NCBI GenBank assembly: GCA_944381095.1
Contig: CALWJW010000006.1
Span: forward strand, 1-46,913
Length of the DNA stretch: 46,913 nucleotides
Source: an uncultured Clostridia bacterium
GTDB taxonomy: Bacteria > Bacillota > Clostridia > Oscillospirales > CAG-272
Direction of reading: 5' to 3'
Shown: one piece after another, positions 18,153 to 26,239 of the stretch
How the letters are laid out: the number at the start of each line of letters is the position of its first letter
Position numbering within the stretch: position 1 is the first letter of the stretch
Translations under genes and position numbers: made by a program
Notes under the pieces: generated by a model
Databases searched by the model: none
The model's input: the letters and a program-made list of their open reading frames with translations, nothing else
Told to the model about the DNA's origin: nothing

Positions 18153-18188
18153 TTCTGCCCGTACCGAGACTGTACGGGCAGAATTGTT
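18153..18188 (+). terminator. intrinsic terminator of the exported cluster
   Basis: TTCTGCCCGTAC (18153-18164) and GTACGGGCAGAA (18172-18183) form a perfect 12-bp stem with a seven-base loop, followed by TTGTTT. Confidence 0.9.
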
Positions 18189-18212
18189 TAAAATACGGGG
18201 AAAAATATATAC

Positions 18213-18241
18213 TTGAAATTTCCTTGAAAAAAATATATAAT
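18213..18241 (+). promoter_or_regulatory. promoter of the polysaccharide operon
   Basis: TTGAAA (18213-18218), 17 bases, TATAAT (18236-18241). The leader to the first start codon at 18441 is about 195 bases, AT-rich and without a recognised riboswitch. Confidence 0.75.
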
Positions 18242-18440
18242 CTAATCAGCTTGTTTATTGTTGTTTATTATAATTACAAAGAGCCATTCCGCAAAAAATA
18301 AATCAGAACAGGAAAAAAGAACAGGAAAAAATGAATCAGCTTCTCATTTATTCCCGAAAAAAACGCATTAAACACGTAAAGCACGGAATAATAAAAACAG
18401 TGCAAATTAATTTGTGACCGGACGACGAACGGAGAAGGAT

Positions 18441-19547
18441 ATGAAGATAGCGATACTGTCGCCTAAGAGTAAAACGGTATATAATTTCCGCGGAGAACTT
18501 GTTCGCGATATGCTTTCCCGCGGCAATGAAGTAACTGTTATAGTACCTGACACTCTTTTTTCCCGGGAAATAAAAACTCTGGGAAACGTCAACATAATTA
18601 CATTGCCGTTTGTAAAAGACAATATGTCTCTCAAAGGTGATCACAGGTATTATTCTGAGCTGAAAAAACTGCTATTTCAGATAAAACCGGATATGCTGTT
18701 CTGTTATACAGCAAAGCCGGTTATTTACGGCTGTCTTGCCGCCGGAAAAGCAGGCGTAAAAAAGATCTACCCTATGATAACAGGTCTCGGAAGAGTATAT
18801 TCCGGCGGTGGAATAAAACGTAAGGCGCTCCGGAACCTGGTAAGCAGGCTTTATAAAGTTTCACTGAAAAACGCCGATAAAGTTATATTTCAGAACGACG
18901 ATGATAAAAACCAGTTTATAAGAGAAAAAACCGTACTTCCCGGAAAATGCGTAAAAGTAGACGGCTCGGGTGTCGATATGACAAGATTTGAAAAATTTCC
19001 TCTGCCGCCTGATCCGGTGTTTCTCATGGTAGGGAGAATCATTGCGGAAAAAGGTGTAATCGAATATTGCAAAGCGGCGCGAACTGTAAAACTGACTCAC
19101 CCGGAAGCAAAGTTTATTCTTGTCGGAGGCTTCGACTCATCATTAGGGGCAGTTTCGCCGCAAGAAATAAAAAGTTATATTGATGACGGTACAGTAGAAT
19201 ACGCCGGAGAAGTAAAGGATCCGACGGAATTCTATAAGAAATGCAGTGTTTTCGTGCTTCCGACGTATTATTATGAGGGATTGCCGCGCACCATTCTTGA
19301 AGCAATGTCGACCGGCAGAGCGGTGATAACGACCGATTGGCGGGGGTGCAGAGAGGCAGTTACCAATAACGTAAACGGATTTCTTGTAAAACCGAAAGAC
19401 GCCGCCGAGCTTGCAAAGAAGATGCTGACGCTTGCGGAAAATGCAGAACTAAGAGCACAGATGGGCGAAAATTCATACTGTATCTGCAAAGAAAAATACA
19501 GCACTGAAAAGGTCAACGCCCGTATGCGTGAGATAATGGGATATTAG
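18441..19547 (+). CDS. glycosyltransferase, GT4 family
   Basis: The ATG at 18441 follows GGAGAAGG and begins MKIAILSPKSKTVYNFRGEL, typical of GT-B enzymes that add a sugar to an undecaprenyl-linked acceptor on the inner membrane face. The C-terminal donor-binding half has FLMVGRIIAEKGVIEY and the EX7E motif in EGLPRTILEAMSTGRAVITT. The 368-residue length is normal. It resembles CapM/PglA-like transferases of surface polysaccharide clusters. It is the first gene of the operon; its stop overlaps the next frame by one base. The donor sugar cannot be read from the sequence. Confidence 0.85.
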   Translation: MKIAILSPKSKTVYNFRGELVRDMLSRGNEVTVIVPDTLFSREIKTLGNVNIITLPFVKDNMSLKGDHRYYSELKKLLFQIKPDMLFCYTAKPVIYGCLAAGKAGVKKIYPMITGLGRVYSGGGIKRKALRNLVSRLYKVSLKNADKVIFQNDDDKNQFIREKTVLPGKCVKVDGSGVDMTRFEKFPLPPDPVFLMVGRIIAEKGVIEYCKAARTVKLTHPEAKFILVGGFDSSLGAVSPQEIKSYIDDGTVEYAGEVKDPTEFYKKCSVFVLPTYYYEGLPRTILEAMSTGRAVITTDWRGCREAVTNNVNGFLVKPKDAAELAKKMLTLAENAELRAQMGENSYCICKEKYSTEKVNARMREIMGY

Positions 19548-20464
19548 TGCGAAAAAGTGAAAATAATATGGACAGATATAAAAAGTTGATTCCGAAAAGA
19601 GCGAGATTTTTTATACTGGGACTTTTCAGATGGCTACCGGACGGAATAATGCTGAAAATTCAGTACAGGATCAAAACCGGAAGAAAGCTGAATCTGAAAC
19701 AACCGGAAAGGTACAGTGAAAAGGTACAGTGGTACAAGCTGAATTATCGCAGTGATCTGATGACGTTATGTGCGGACAAGTACGCGGTCAGGGAATACCT
19801 GAGGTCAATAGGAGAAGAGTCCCTGTGTGTAAAACTGTATGCGGTGTGGGAGAATACAAAAGATGTAAGCATTGAAAATCTCCCGGAAAAATTCATAATA
19901 AAGACTACGAACGGGAGCTCAACAAACATTATTTGCCGTGATAAAAGCCAACTTGAAAAAAAGAAGCTCAATGAGCAGCTTGATGAGTTTTTACAAAGGT
20001 CAGCCGTTCGAGCCGGAAGAGAGTGGGCTTATTACGGTATAAAGCCTAAAATAATCGCAGAAGAGTTACTGATCGATTTTAATGACCCTGACGGCGGGAT
20101 AACCGACTATAAGTTTTTCTGCTTCAACGGAAAAGTATATTACATTGCTGTGGACACCGACAGATTTACCGACCACAAAAGAAATATATTTGACAGAGAA
20201 TGGCGGGATACGGGAGTGCGGTGTGCCTACCCTGTAAATCCGTCATTGACTGAAAGACCGGCTGCGCTGACTGAAATGATTATGAAAGCGGAAAAGATCA
20301 GCGCCGGATTTCCGGCAGTCAGGGTAGATCTGTATTTCGTGAACGGGAAGATTTATTTCGGAGAAATGACATTTTATCCGTTCAGCGGATATGTAAAATT
20401 CAACCCTGACAAATTTGATTTCGTACTCGGAGAAAAATTCATTCTTCCCGAAAGGAAAAAGTAA
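19547..20464 (+). CDS. TupA-like ATP-grasp protein
   Basis: The product shows the hallmarks of the TupA-like ATP-grasp family: RTGRKLNLKQPERYSEKVQWYKL-type start region, ADKYAVREYL, FIIKTTNGSSTNIICRD and ITDYKFFCFNGKVYYIAVDTDR, then RVDLYFVNGKIYFGEMTF near the end with acidic metal ligands. ATP-grasp enzymes join an acyl-phosphate to an amine; TupA is known from teichuronopeptide (polyglucuronate/polyglutamate) biosynthesis. With the uronic-acid genes downstream this suggests an amino acid amide-linked to a uronic acid. The GTG at 19547 overlaps the previous stop; an ATG at 19568 is an alternative and neither has a strong ribosome site. Confidence 0.8.
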   Translation: MRKSENNMDRYKKLIPKRARFFILGLFRWLPDGIMLKIQYRIKTGRKLNLKQPERYSEKVQWYKLNYRSDLMTLCADKYAVREYLRSIGEESLCVKLYAVWENTKDVSIENLPEKFIIKTTNGSSTNIICRDKSQLEKKKLNEQLDEFLQRSAVRAGREWAYYGIKPKIIAEELLIDFNDPDGGITDYKFFCFNGKVYYIAVDTDRFTDHKRNIFDREWRDTGVRCAYPVNPSLTERPAALTEMIMKAEKISAGFPAVRVDLYFVNGKIYFGEMTFYPFSGYVKFNPDKFDFVLGEKFILPERKK

Positions 20465-20465
20465 T

Positions 20466-21032
20466 ATGCTGGGAAAAATCAGACATGCCGCCGCTTTTGC
20501 AAGAGGTTGCGGAAAGAAAATATGTTTTCTTTTTTCAGGAAGGCGATTTACCGCCGGAAAACGGCTGAGATTATATAGAGATGTTCTGATAACCGCAGAC
20601 AGGACAGGCAGAATAACAGCAGGAGACGAAGTGTCTGTAAGAGAAAGAGCCCTTATATCGGCTGTCAAAGGCGGAAATATCAGTATCGGAGACGGTTGCG
20701 GGATAGGGCTTGACTGTAAAATCGTCAGTCATGAAAAAATAGATATCGGAAAAAACACAATACTTGCTCCGGGGGTTCTGATTTATGACCATGACCATAA
20801 GTACGGGATTTGCGGTGTGAAAAAGCATGAATTTGTCAATAGTCCAATCAAAATAGGTGAAAATTGCTGGATTGGCGCGTATTCAGTGATTTTAAGGGGA
20901 AGCAGTATAGGGAATAATTGCGTAATAGCCGCACACAGCGTTGTAAAAGGGAATGTGCCGGACGGGAGTGTTTATATACAGAAAAGAGAGACTGTGCTGA
21001 TAAAAAAATCGGATGCGGAAGAAAATACATGA
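20466..21032 (+). CDS. hexapeptide-repeat acyltransferase
   Basis: The ATG at 20466 follows GAAAGGA at the end of the previous gene, so the product has 188 residues. The C-terminal two thirds are hexapeptide repeats forming a left-handed beta-helix (ISIGDGCGIG, IGENCWIGAYSVILRG, IGNNCVIAAHSVVKG). YDHDHKYG supplies the His expected for transfer of acetyl from acetyl-CoA. It is likely to O- or N-acetylate a sugar of the surface polysaccharide, in the manner of the maltose/galactoside acetyltransferase (WbbJ/NodL) group. The interval to the next gene (about 250 bases) shows no gene. Confidence 0.85.
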   Translation: MLGKIRHAAAFARGCGKKICFLFSGRRFTAGKRLRLYRDVLITADRTGRITAGDEVSVRERALISAVKGGNISIGDGCGIGLDCKIVSHEKIDIGKNTILAPGVLIYDHDHKYGICGVKKHEFVNSPIKIGENCWIGAYSVILRGSSIGNNCVIAAHSVVKGNVPDGSVYIQKRETVLIKKSDAEENT

Positions 21033-21285
21033 TGCTTAAAACACCGAAAAATAACCTCAGCGTTAGTAAAGAAAATACAGGATCGAGTTTGACAAAGAAA
21101 TTGATTGACGTAAAAAAGCGGTAAAGACAAACGTATAAATTTGTATTATTTCCGATATGCTGACATCAACGGCAAAAACCGTTTATAACTCCGAACATTC
21201 TGAGTGACGTAAAAAGCGGTGAATCATCATGGCAGAATATAACGCCCGGATCAGCTTAAACCGACTGACCGAAAGGAGAGATCAA

Positions 21286-22242
21286 ATGACCGGAGCAGAT
21301 AAATTTTCTCCGAGAGTATCAATAATCGTTCCGGTATATAACGGTTCTGACTACCTTTATGAATCGCTGACCGGCGCGCTTTCACAAACCTATCGTAATT
21401 ATGAAGTAATAGTTGTAAACGACGGTTCGGATGACGGTGGCAGGACGGAAAGAATAGCGAAACTTTTCGGGGACAGGATCAGGTATTACGAAAAGCCGAA
21501 CGGCGGAGTTTCATCCGCACTGAACTACGGTATAGAAAGAATGAGCGGCGAATATTTTTCCTGGCTTTCGCACGACGACAACTACACGCCGGAAAAGATA
21601 GAAGCGTCAGTTGAAGCTATCCGGAAAACAGGTAAATCGGACGCCGGAATTATCGCCTTTACAGACGGTTACTATATAAACAGCCGTTCGGAAAAAATCA
21701 GAGATTTTCCCGTGAAATTCAAAACAGACAGAATTTACAGCGGCAAACAGGTCCTCGCTGCAATGCTCGAAAAAGGCACGCTCAACGGAAACTGTATGCT
21801 TATTCCGAAAAGCGCGTTTGAGAAGTGCGGACTGTTCGACGAAAGCCTGAAATACAATCAGGACGCGCTTATGTGGTATAAAATATTCTGCGCAGGCTAC
21901 CGGCTTGTGTGCGACGGCAGGAAAAACGTGATGTACCGGCTGCACAGTGAACAGACGTCGGTGAAGAAAAGTAACCTTCTCGCAAAAGACTCGCCGGCAC
22001 TTGCCGATAAGATACTGCCGGCATTTTCGGAAATTTCCGATAAGGAATTCAATCCGGTGTATTTGCTGGCCGTGCGGTACGCCCGACTCAGCTGTAAAGA
22101 AGCCGTCAGAGAATGCCTGAAATACGGCATCGCCAACGGAAACCTCACTGATGTTCAGGTAATGAAAATAAAAGCGCTCGAAAAGGCAGGGCTGTTACTC
22201 AATTTCGGAAGAAGGATTTACCGCAGGACTGTACGCAGATGA
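21286..22242 (+). CDS. glycosyltransferase, GT2 family
   Basis: The ATG at 21286 is preceded by GAAAGGAGAG and is preferred to the ATG at 21229, which lacks a ribosome site. The GT-A fold starts with VSIIVPVYNGSDYLYESL and VIVVNDGSDDGG. SWLSHDD is the metal-binding DxD region, and a later WYKIFCAGYRLV region fits an inverting GT2. The 318-residue product is probably cytosolic, acting on a lipid-linked acceptor in the polysaccharide pathway. Donor and linkage are unknown. Confidence 0.85.
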   Translation: MTGADKFSPRVSIIVPVYNGSDYLYESLTGALSQTYRNYEVIVVNDGSDDGGRTERIAKLFGDRIRYYEKPNGGVSSALNYGIERMSGEYFSWLSHDDNYTPEKIEASVEAIRKTGKSDAGIIAFTDGYYINSRSEKIRDFPVKFKTDRIYSGKQVLAAMLEKGTLNGNCMLIPKSAFEKCGLFDESLKYNQDALMWYKIFCAGYRLVCDGRKNVMYRLHSEQTSVKKSNLLAKDSPALADKILPAFSEISDKEFNPVYLLAVRYARLSCKEAVRECLKYGIANGNLTDVQVMKIKALEKAGLLLNFGRRIYRRTVRR

Positions 22243-22308
22243 TTTTCGTTTATGATCTGCTAAAAGCAATCAGACAGGAAAACGAGAATAACGCAGGAGT
22301 AAAACACA

Positions 22309-23445
22309 TTGAATATGAAAATACTTATAATGGCGGGAGCAGGCGGAAGCGGAGGGCTGAGGCAATATCTGAAAGGGTTTATTTCCGCAGCTGCATCAGA
22401 AAGTGAGAGCGGTCTCGAAGTATTTGTTTTGTGCAGTGAAAAAGTCGCGCAAATTATAACAGAATCCGATACTCCGAATGTCAGAATAATTACATCCGAA
22501 AAATCTGTGACCAAACTATCCGATTGCCTTTTTAACCGTAAATATCCGGATGAAATAACAGAAACCGTCAGACAGCTGGAACCGGATGTGATTTATTTTC
22601 CCAACAGCATAATAAGAAGAGGCTTTGAACGTTATCGGAAGGTTCTTGAAGTGCACAACCAGTTGTATTTCAGGCCGGATTTGATTGTCAGGCATGGTAT
22701 ATCAAAAACCACCGCATCGCTTTTGATACAAAGACGTGCGGCGCTGAAAAGCATAAAAAAAGCCGAGCTTGTAGTTTTCGACAGTGAAAGCTCCAGAGCC
22801 GGATGTATTTCCTCGGGAATAATACCTAAGGAAAGCGTAGTGGCACATTTCGGCGTTGAAAAGTGTCCGGATATACGCCGACGAAAAAATTCAGAAAAAG
22901 ACAGTATAAAAAAGCTTATCTATATTTCGGCATTTTATCCGTATAAGAACCATAAAGAGCTTTTAAAAGGACTGGCGGTCCTTAAATCCAGAAAGGTTGA
23001 TTTTGTTATAAGCTTTGTGGGAACAGGACCTGAAAAGTATGTGAGCGGAATTAAAAGAACGGTTAAAAAACTCGGGCTGTGCGAAAATGTGAAGTTTACC
23101 GGGCAGGTCCCGCATGGTAAAACGGCTGAGCTGATTGACGAAGCTGACGTTTTCGTGTACGCCAGCGAAACCGAAACTTCGGGACTCGGACTTATGGAAG
23201 GGATGGCAAGAGGTGCGGTGATCGCATCAAATAACAGTTCCTGTCTTCCGGAAATACTCGGAGACGGAGGACTGCTTTTCAATGTAAAAGATCCGTATAA
23301 AACCGCAGATGCGTTGTATAGGCTTTGTACAAACGAAGAGCTTTGTAAAACCTTATCAGTTAAAGCTGTGATGAAAAGTAAAGAATACACATGGGAAAAT
23401 CATAATCGCATAATATTTGACAAAATGAAAAGTATATTCAGTTAA
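22309..23445 (+). CDS. glycosyltransferase, GT4 family
   Basis: AGGAG at 22295-22299 is nine bases before a TTG at 22309 and fifteen before the ATG at 22315, so the TTG start is favoured, with little effect on the protein. N-terminal GAGGSGGLRQYLKGF is a GT-B acceptor/nucleotide loop. The C-terminal half has LIYISAFYPYKNHKELLKGL, FVGTGPEKYV and an ExxxxGLGLMEGMARGAVIAS donor-binding motif. The length of 378 residues is usual. It is the fifth gene of the polysaccharide operon. Confidence 0.85.
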   Translation: MNMKILIMAGAGGSGGLRQYLKGFISAAASESESGLEVFVLCSEKVAQIITESDTPNVRIITSEKSVTKLSDCLFNRKYPDEITETVRQLEPDVIYFPNSIIRRGFERYRKVLEVHNQLYFRPDLIVRHGISKTTASLLIQRRAALKSIKKAELVVFDSESSRAGCISSGIIPKESVVAHFGVEKCPDIRRRKNSEKDSIKKLIYISAFYPYKNHKELLKGLAVLKSRKVDFVISFVGTGPEKYVSGIKRTVKKLGLCENVKFTGQVPHGKTAELIDEADVFVYASETETSGLGLMEGMARGAVIASNNSSCLPEILGDGGLLFNVKDPYKTADALYRLCTNEELCKTLSVKAVMKSKEYTWENHNRIIFDKMKSIFS

Positions 23446-23525
23446 AGTCGGAAAAATCCGGTCACTGCGATGCGTAATGATCAGAAAAGTAATAAAAACA
23501 GCAGAGCAAAGTACAGGTGCGAAAA

Positions 23526-24569
23526 ATGGAACTGAAAAACAAAACGATACTTGTAACAGGGTGTGCCGGATTTATCGGTGCAAATCTGATAAAAACTCTT
23601 TTCAGAACAAAAGACAGCATTAAGATAATAGGAATAGATAATCTATGTAACTACTATGATGTAGGGCTTAAAGAATACCGGCTGAGAGAAATTGAAAACG
23701 CTGTGTCGGAAAGTAAAAACGGGTGTTGGCATTTCGAAAAAGCCGATATAGCGGACAGAAAAAAGTTAACTGATATTTTTGAAAGGTACAGACCGACCGT
23801 TACGGTAAATCTTGCCGCACAGGCAGGCGTCAGGTATTCGATTATAAATCCTTATGCGTACATCGAGTCGAATATAGTCGGATTTTTCAATGTTTTGGAT
23901 TGCTGCAAAACGTGCGGCGTCAGCCATTTTGTTTACGCATCTTCGTCATCTGTTTACGGCGACGGTGCCGTAACACCATTTTCGGAGGATGACAGTGCAA
24001 ACACCCCGGTTTCGGTGTATGCGGCAACGAAAAAGTCAGATGAATTGCTTGCTTTCGCATATTCCAAACTTCACGGAATACCGTCGACAGGTCTCAGATT
24101 TTTTACAGTATACGGTCCTGCCGGGAGACCTGATATGGCTTATTATTCTTTTGCCGATAAATTTGTCAGGGGAGAGAAGATAAAGCTCTACAATTTCGGC
24201 AACTGCAAACGTGATTTTACGTATATAGACGACACAGTTAACGGAATAATAAAGGTTATGGAGAGTCCGCCGCAGATAGCAGACGGTAAAGTTCCGCATG
24301 AAATATATAACCTTGGCAACAATAAACCGGAGAATCTTAATGATTTTGTGCAAATATTGGCTGAAAAACTGAAAAAAGAGGGAGTGTTGTCTCCCGGCTT
24401 TGATTTAAGCGACCATATTGAAACGGTCGGAATGCAACCAGGAGATGTCACAGACACTTATGCTGATATGACAAAATTCTGCACAAGATTCGGTTTTAAG
24501 CCCGCCACAGACCTTCGTCAGGGACTCGGCAATTTCGCGGCATGGTACAAAAAGTATTACTTCGGCTGA
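23526..24569 (+). CDS. UDP-glucuronate 4-epimerase-like enzyme (CapI type)
   Basis: The ATG at 23526 follows AGGTG by six bases. This is a short-chain dehydrogenase/reductase of the extended type: TGCAGFIGANL binds NAD, ASSSSVYG carries the catalytic Ser, Y165AATK169 the Tyr/Lys pair, and VYGPAGRPDMAYYSF plus TYIDDTVNGI are typical of UDP-glucuronate 4-epimerases. It should convert UDP-glucuronate to UDP-galacturonate in the cytosol. The UDP-glucose dehydrogenase that makes its substrate is the next gene. Other UDP-sugar 4-epimerase activities cannot be excluded. Confidence 0.85.
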   Translation: MELKNKTILVTGCAGFIGANLIKTLFRTKDSIKIIGIDNLCNYYDVGLKEYRLREIENAVSESKNGCWHFEKADIADRKKLTDIFERYRPTVTVNLAAQAGVRYSIINPYAYIESNIVGFFNVLDCCKTCGVSHFVYASSSSVYGDGAVTPFSEDDSANTPVSVYAATKKSDELLAFAYSKLHGIPSTGLRFFTVYGPAGRPDMAYYSFADKFVRGEKIKLYNFGNCKRDFTYIDDTVNGIIKVMESPPQIADGKVPHEIYNLGNNKPENLNDFVQILAEKLKKEGVLSPGFDLSDHIETVGMQPGDVTDTYADMTKFCTRFGFKPATDLRQGLGNFAAWYKKYYFG

Positions 24570-24778
24570 AAAAAGTTGTCAGTTAACTTTCAGTTTTATG
24601 ATGCACTGCCTTTTTTCTGTGAATGTGGATTGCAAATACATCTTACGGAAAAGTTTTTTCCGGGATAATTACCGTGCGGGGGAAATGTAACAGCAAAAAG
24701 CAATAAAGTTCAGATAACGATAAGGTGCAGATTACGATAAGGTTCAGAATTCTATAATATTCAAAAGGAAAAAGCCAA

Positions 24779-25963
24779 ATGAAAATTGCAGTAGCCGGGA
24801 TCGGATATGTAGGTCTTTCAAATGCCATAATACTTTCTCAGCAAAATGAAGTGACGGCAATTGACAAGGACATTCAAAAGGTAAATCGGATTAACGAAGG
24901 CGTCTCGCCTATCACTGATTTTGAAATACAGGAATATCTTTCACATAGACAGCTTTGTCTGCGGGCTACGACCGACCGTAATGACGCCTATGGCGGAGCG
25001 GATATGGTTCTGGTATGTACTCCCACCGATTACGTAACCGGTAAAAACGGTTTTGACACTTCAAGCGTTGACAGCGTGATAAGTGATGTACTAAGGATAA
25101 ACCAAAAGGCGCTGATCGTGATAAAATCAACTGTGCCGGTAGGTTATACCGAAAAAACCGTAAAGAGAACCGGGTATGGCAAGATAGTTTTCAGCCCTGA
25201 ATTTCTGCGTGAAGGAAGCGCTCTTACGGATAACCTGCATCCTTCAAGGATAATAGTCGGAATACCGGAAAGGAACGCTGATATCGTAGATCAGGCAGAA
25301 ATGTTCGCCGGACTGATGAAAGACGGCGCTCTGAAAAAAGACGCAAGAATCCTGATAACGTCGGCTTCTGAGGCGGAATCCATAAAACTTTTCGCGAACA
25401 CATATCTGGCTCTCAGAGTAGCTTTTTTCAATGAGCTTGACACATATGCGCAAATGCTCGGTCTTGACGGTTCGGTAATAATAGACGGCGTATGTCTTGA
25501 TCCGAGAATAGGCAATTATTACAACAATCCGTCCTTCGGGTACGGCGGCTACTGCTTGCCGAAGGACACAAAGCAACTTCTGGCAGAGTTCGGACATATA
25601 CCCCAACAGCTGATATCGGCAGTTGTGAAATCAAATGACACAAGAAAAGATTTTATTGCTGAGAGGATAATAGACAAGCGTCCGGGAACAGTCGGAATTT
25701 ACAGACTTGCGATGAAGAAGGATTCGGATAATTACCGTGATTCGTCGGTGATCGGGATAATAGAACGCCTGAATAAACAGAGTATAAAAACAGTGATTTA
25801 CGAGCCGCTTGTAGAAGAAGAAACTTTTTTGGGAAGCCGAAAAGTGTCTGATCTGACCGAATTCAAAAAAATATCCGACATTATTGTAGCCAACAGGTAT
25901 GATGCCGAACTTGACGATGTCAAAGACAAGGTTTATTCAAGAGATCTTTACAGCCGTGACTGA
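24779..25963 (+). CDS. ugd: UDP-glucose 6-dehydrogenase
   Basis: The product oxidises UDP-glucose to UDP-glucuronate with two NAD. GIGYVGLSNAIIL is the N-terminal dinucleotide motif, STVPVGYT and FSPEFLREG are typical of the family, and FGYGGYCLPKDT contains the catalytic Cys259. The length of 394 residues is normal. AAAGGA precedes the ATG. It lies about 210 bases after the epimerase, an interval without another gene, and closes the operon before the terminator at 25978. Together with the epimerase it supplies uronic-acid precursors. Confidence 0.92.
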   Translation: MKIAVAGIGYVGLSNAIILSQQNEVTAIDKDIQKVNRINEGVSPITDFEIQEYLSHRQLCLRATTDRNDAYGGADMVLVCTPTDYVTGKNGFDTSSVDSVISDVLRINQKALIVIKSTVPVGYTEKTVKRTGYGKIVFSPEFLREGSALTDNLHPSRIIVGIPERNADIVDQAEMFAGLMKDGALKKDARILITSASEAESIKLFANTYLALRVAFFNELDTYAQMLGLDGSVIIDGVCLDPRIGNYYNNPSFGYGGYCLPKDTKQLLAEFGHIPQQLISAVVKSNDTRKDFIAERIIDKRPGTVGIYRLAMKKDSDNYRDSSVIGIIERLNKQSIKTVIYEPLVEEETFLGSRKVSDLTEFKKISDIIVANRYDAELDDVKDKVYSRDLYSRD

Positions 25964-25977
25964 CAAAAAATATAAGT

Positions 25978-26062
25978 AAAAACGCCCCGCTGTTTTGATA
26001 TGCACCTCCAAAAGTTTATCCGGATTTTGGGGTTCATGTCATTTACCAAACGGGGCGTTTTT
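25978..26062 (+). terminator. long nested hairpin ending the polysaccharide operon
   Basis: AAAAACGCCCCG (25978-25989) pairs perfectly with CGGGGCGTTTTT (26051-26062). Inside the loop TGCACCTCCAAAA (26001-26013) and TTTTGGGGTTCA (26025-26036) form a second imperfect inverted repeat. The Ts and As on either side let it work for both strands. The inner repeat recalls joined ends of IS3-type elements. Confidence 0.8.
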
Positions 26063-26088
26063 GTACATTCAGCATTCATTTACTCTGT

Positions 26089-26239
26089 TTTCAGATGTTT
26101 TACGAATATCAAGAGGAAAATATCACGTAAGGAAATGTTTACGCCTGTTCAAATCTGACTTAATCTGATTTCAAATGTTTTTCAGGATATCAAGAAGCAG
26201 GTATCACGCAAGGAAATAATTACGCCTGTTCAAATCTGA
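26089..26239. repeat. imperfect tandem duplication covering the 3' end of the GH127 gene
   Basis: Two copies of about 70 bp, 26089-26158 and 26169-26239, share long blocks such as TACGCCTGTTCAAATCTGA. The second copy includes the last codons of the minus-strand gene that ends at 26220, so the first is a relic copy of that gene end plus its flank. Confidence 0.8.

Noticed and set aside
20918..21124. Short frame after the acyltransferase
   Set aside because: It overlaps the acyltransferase out of frame, lacks a ribosome site and shows no family features.
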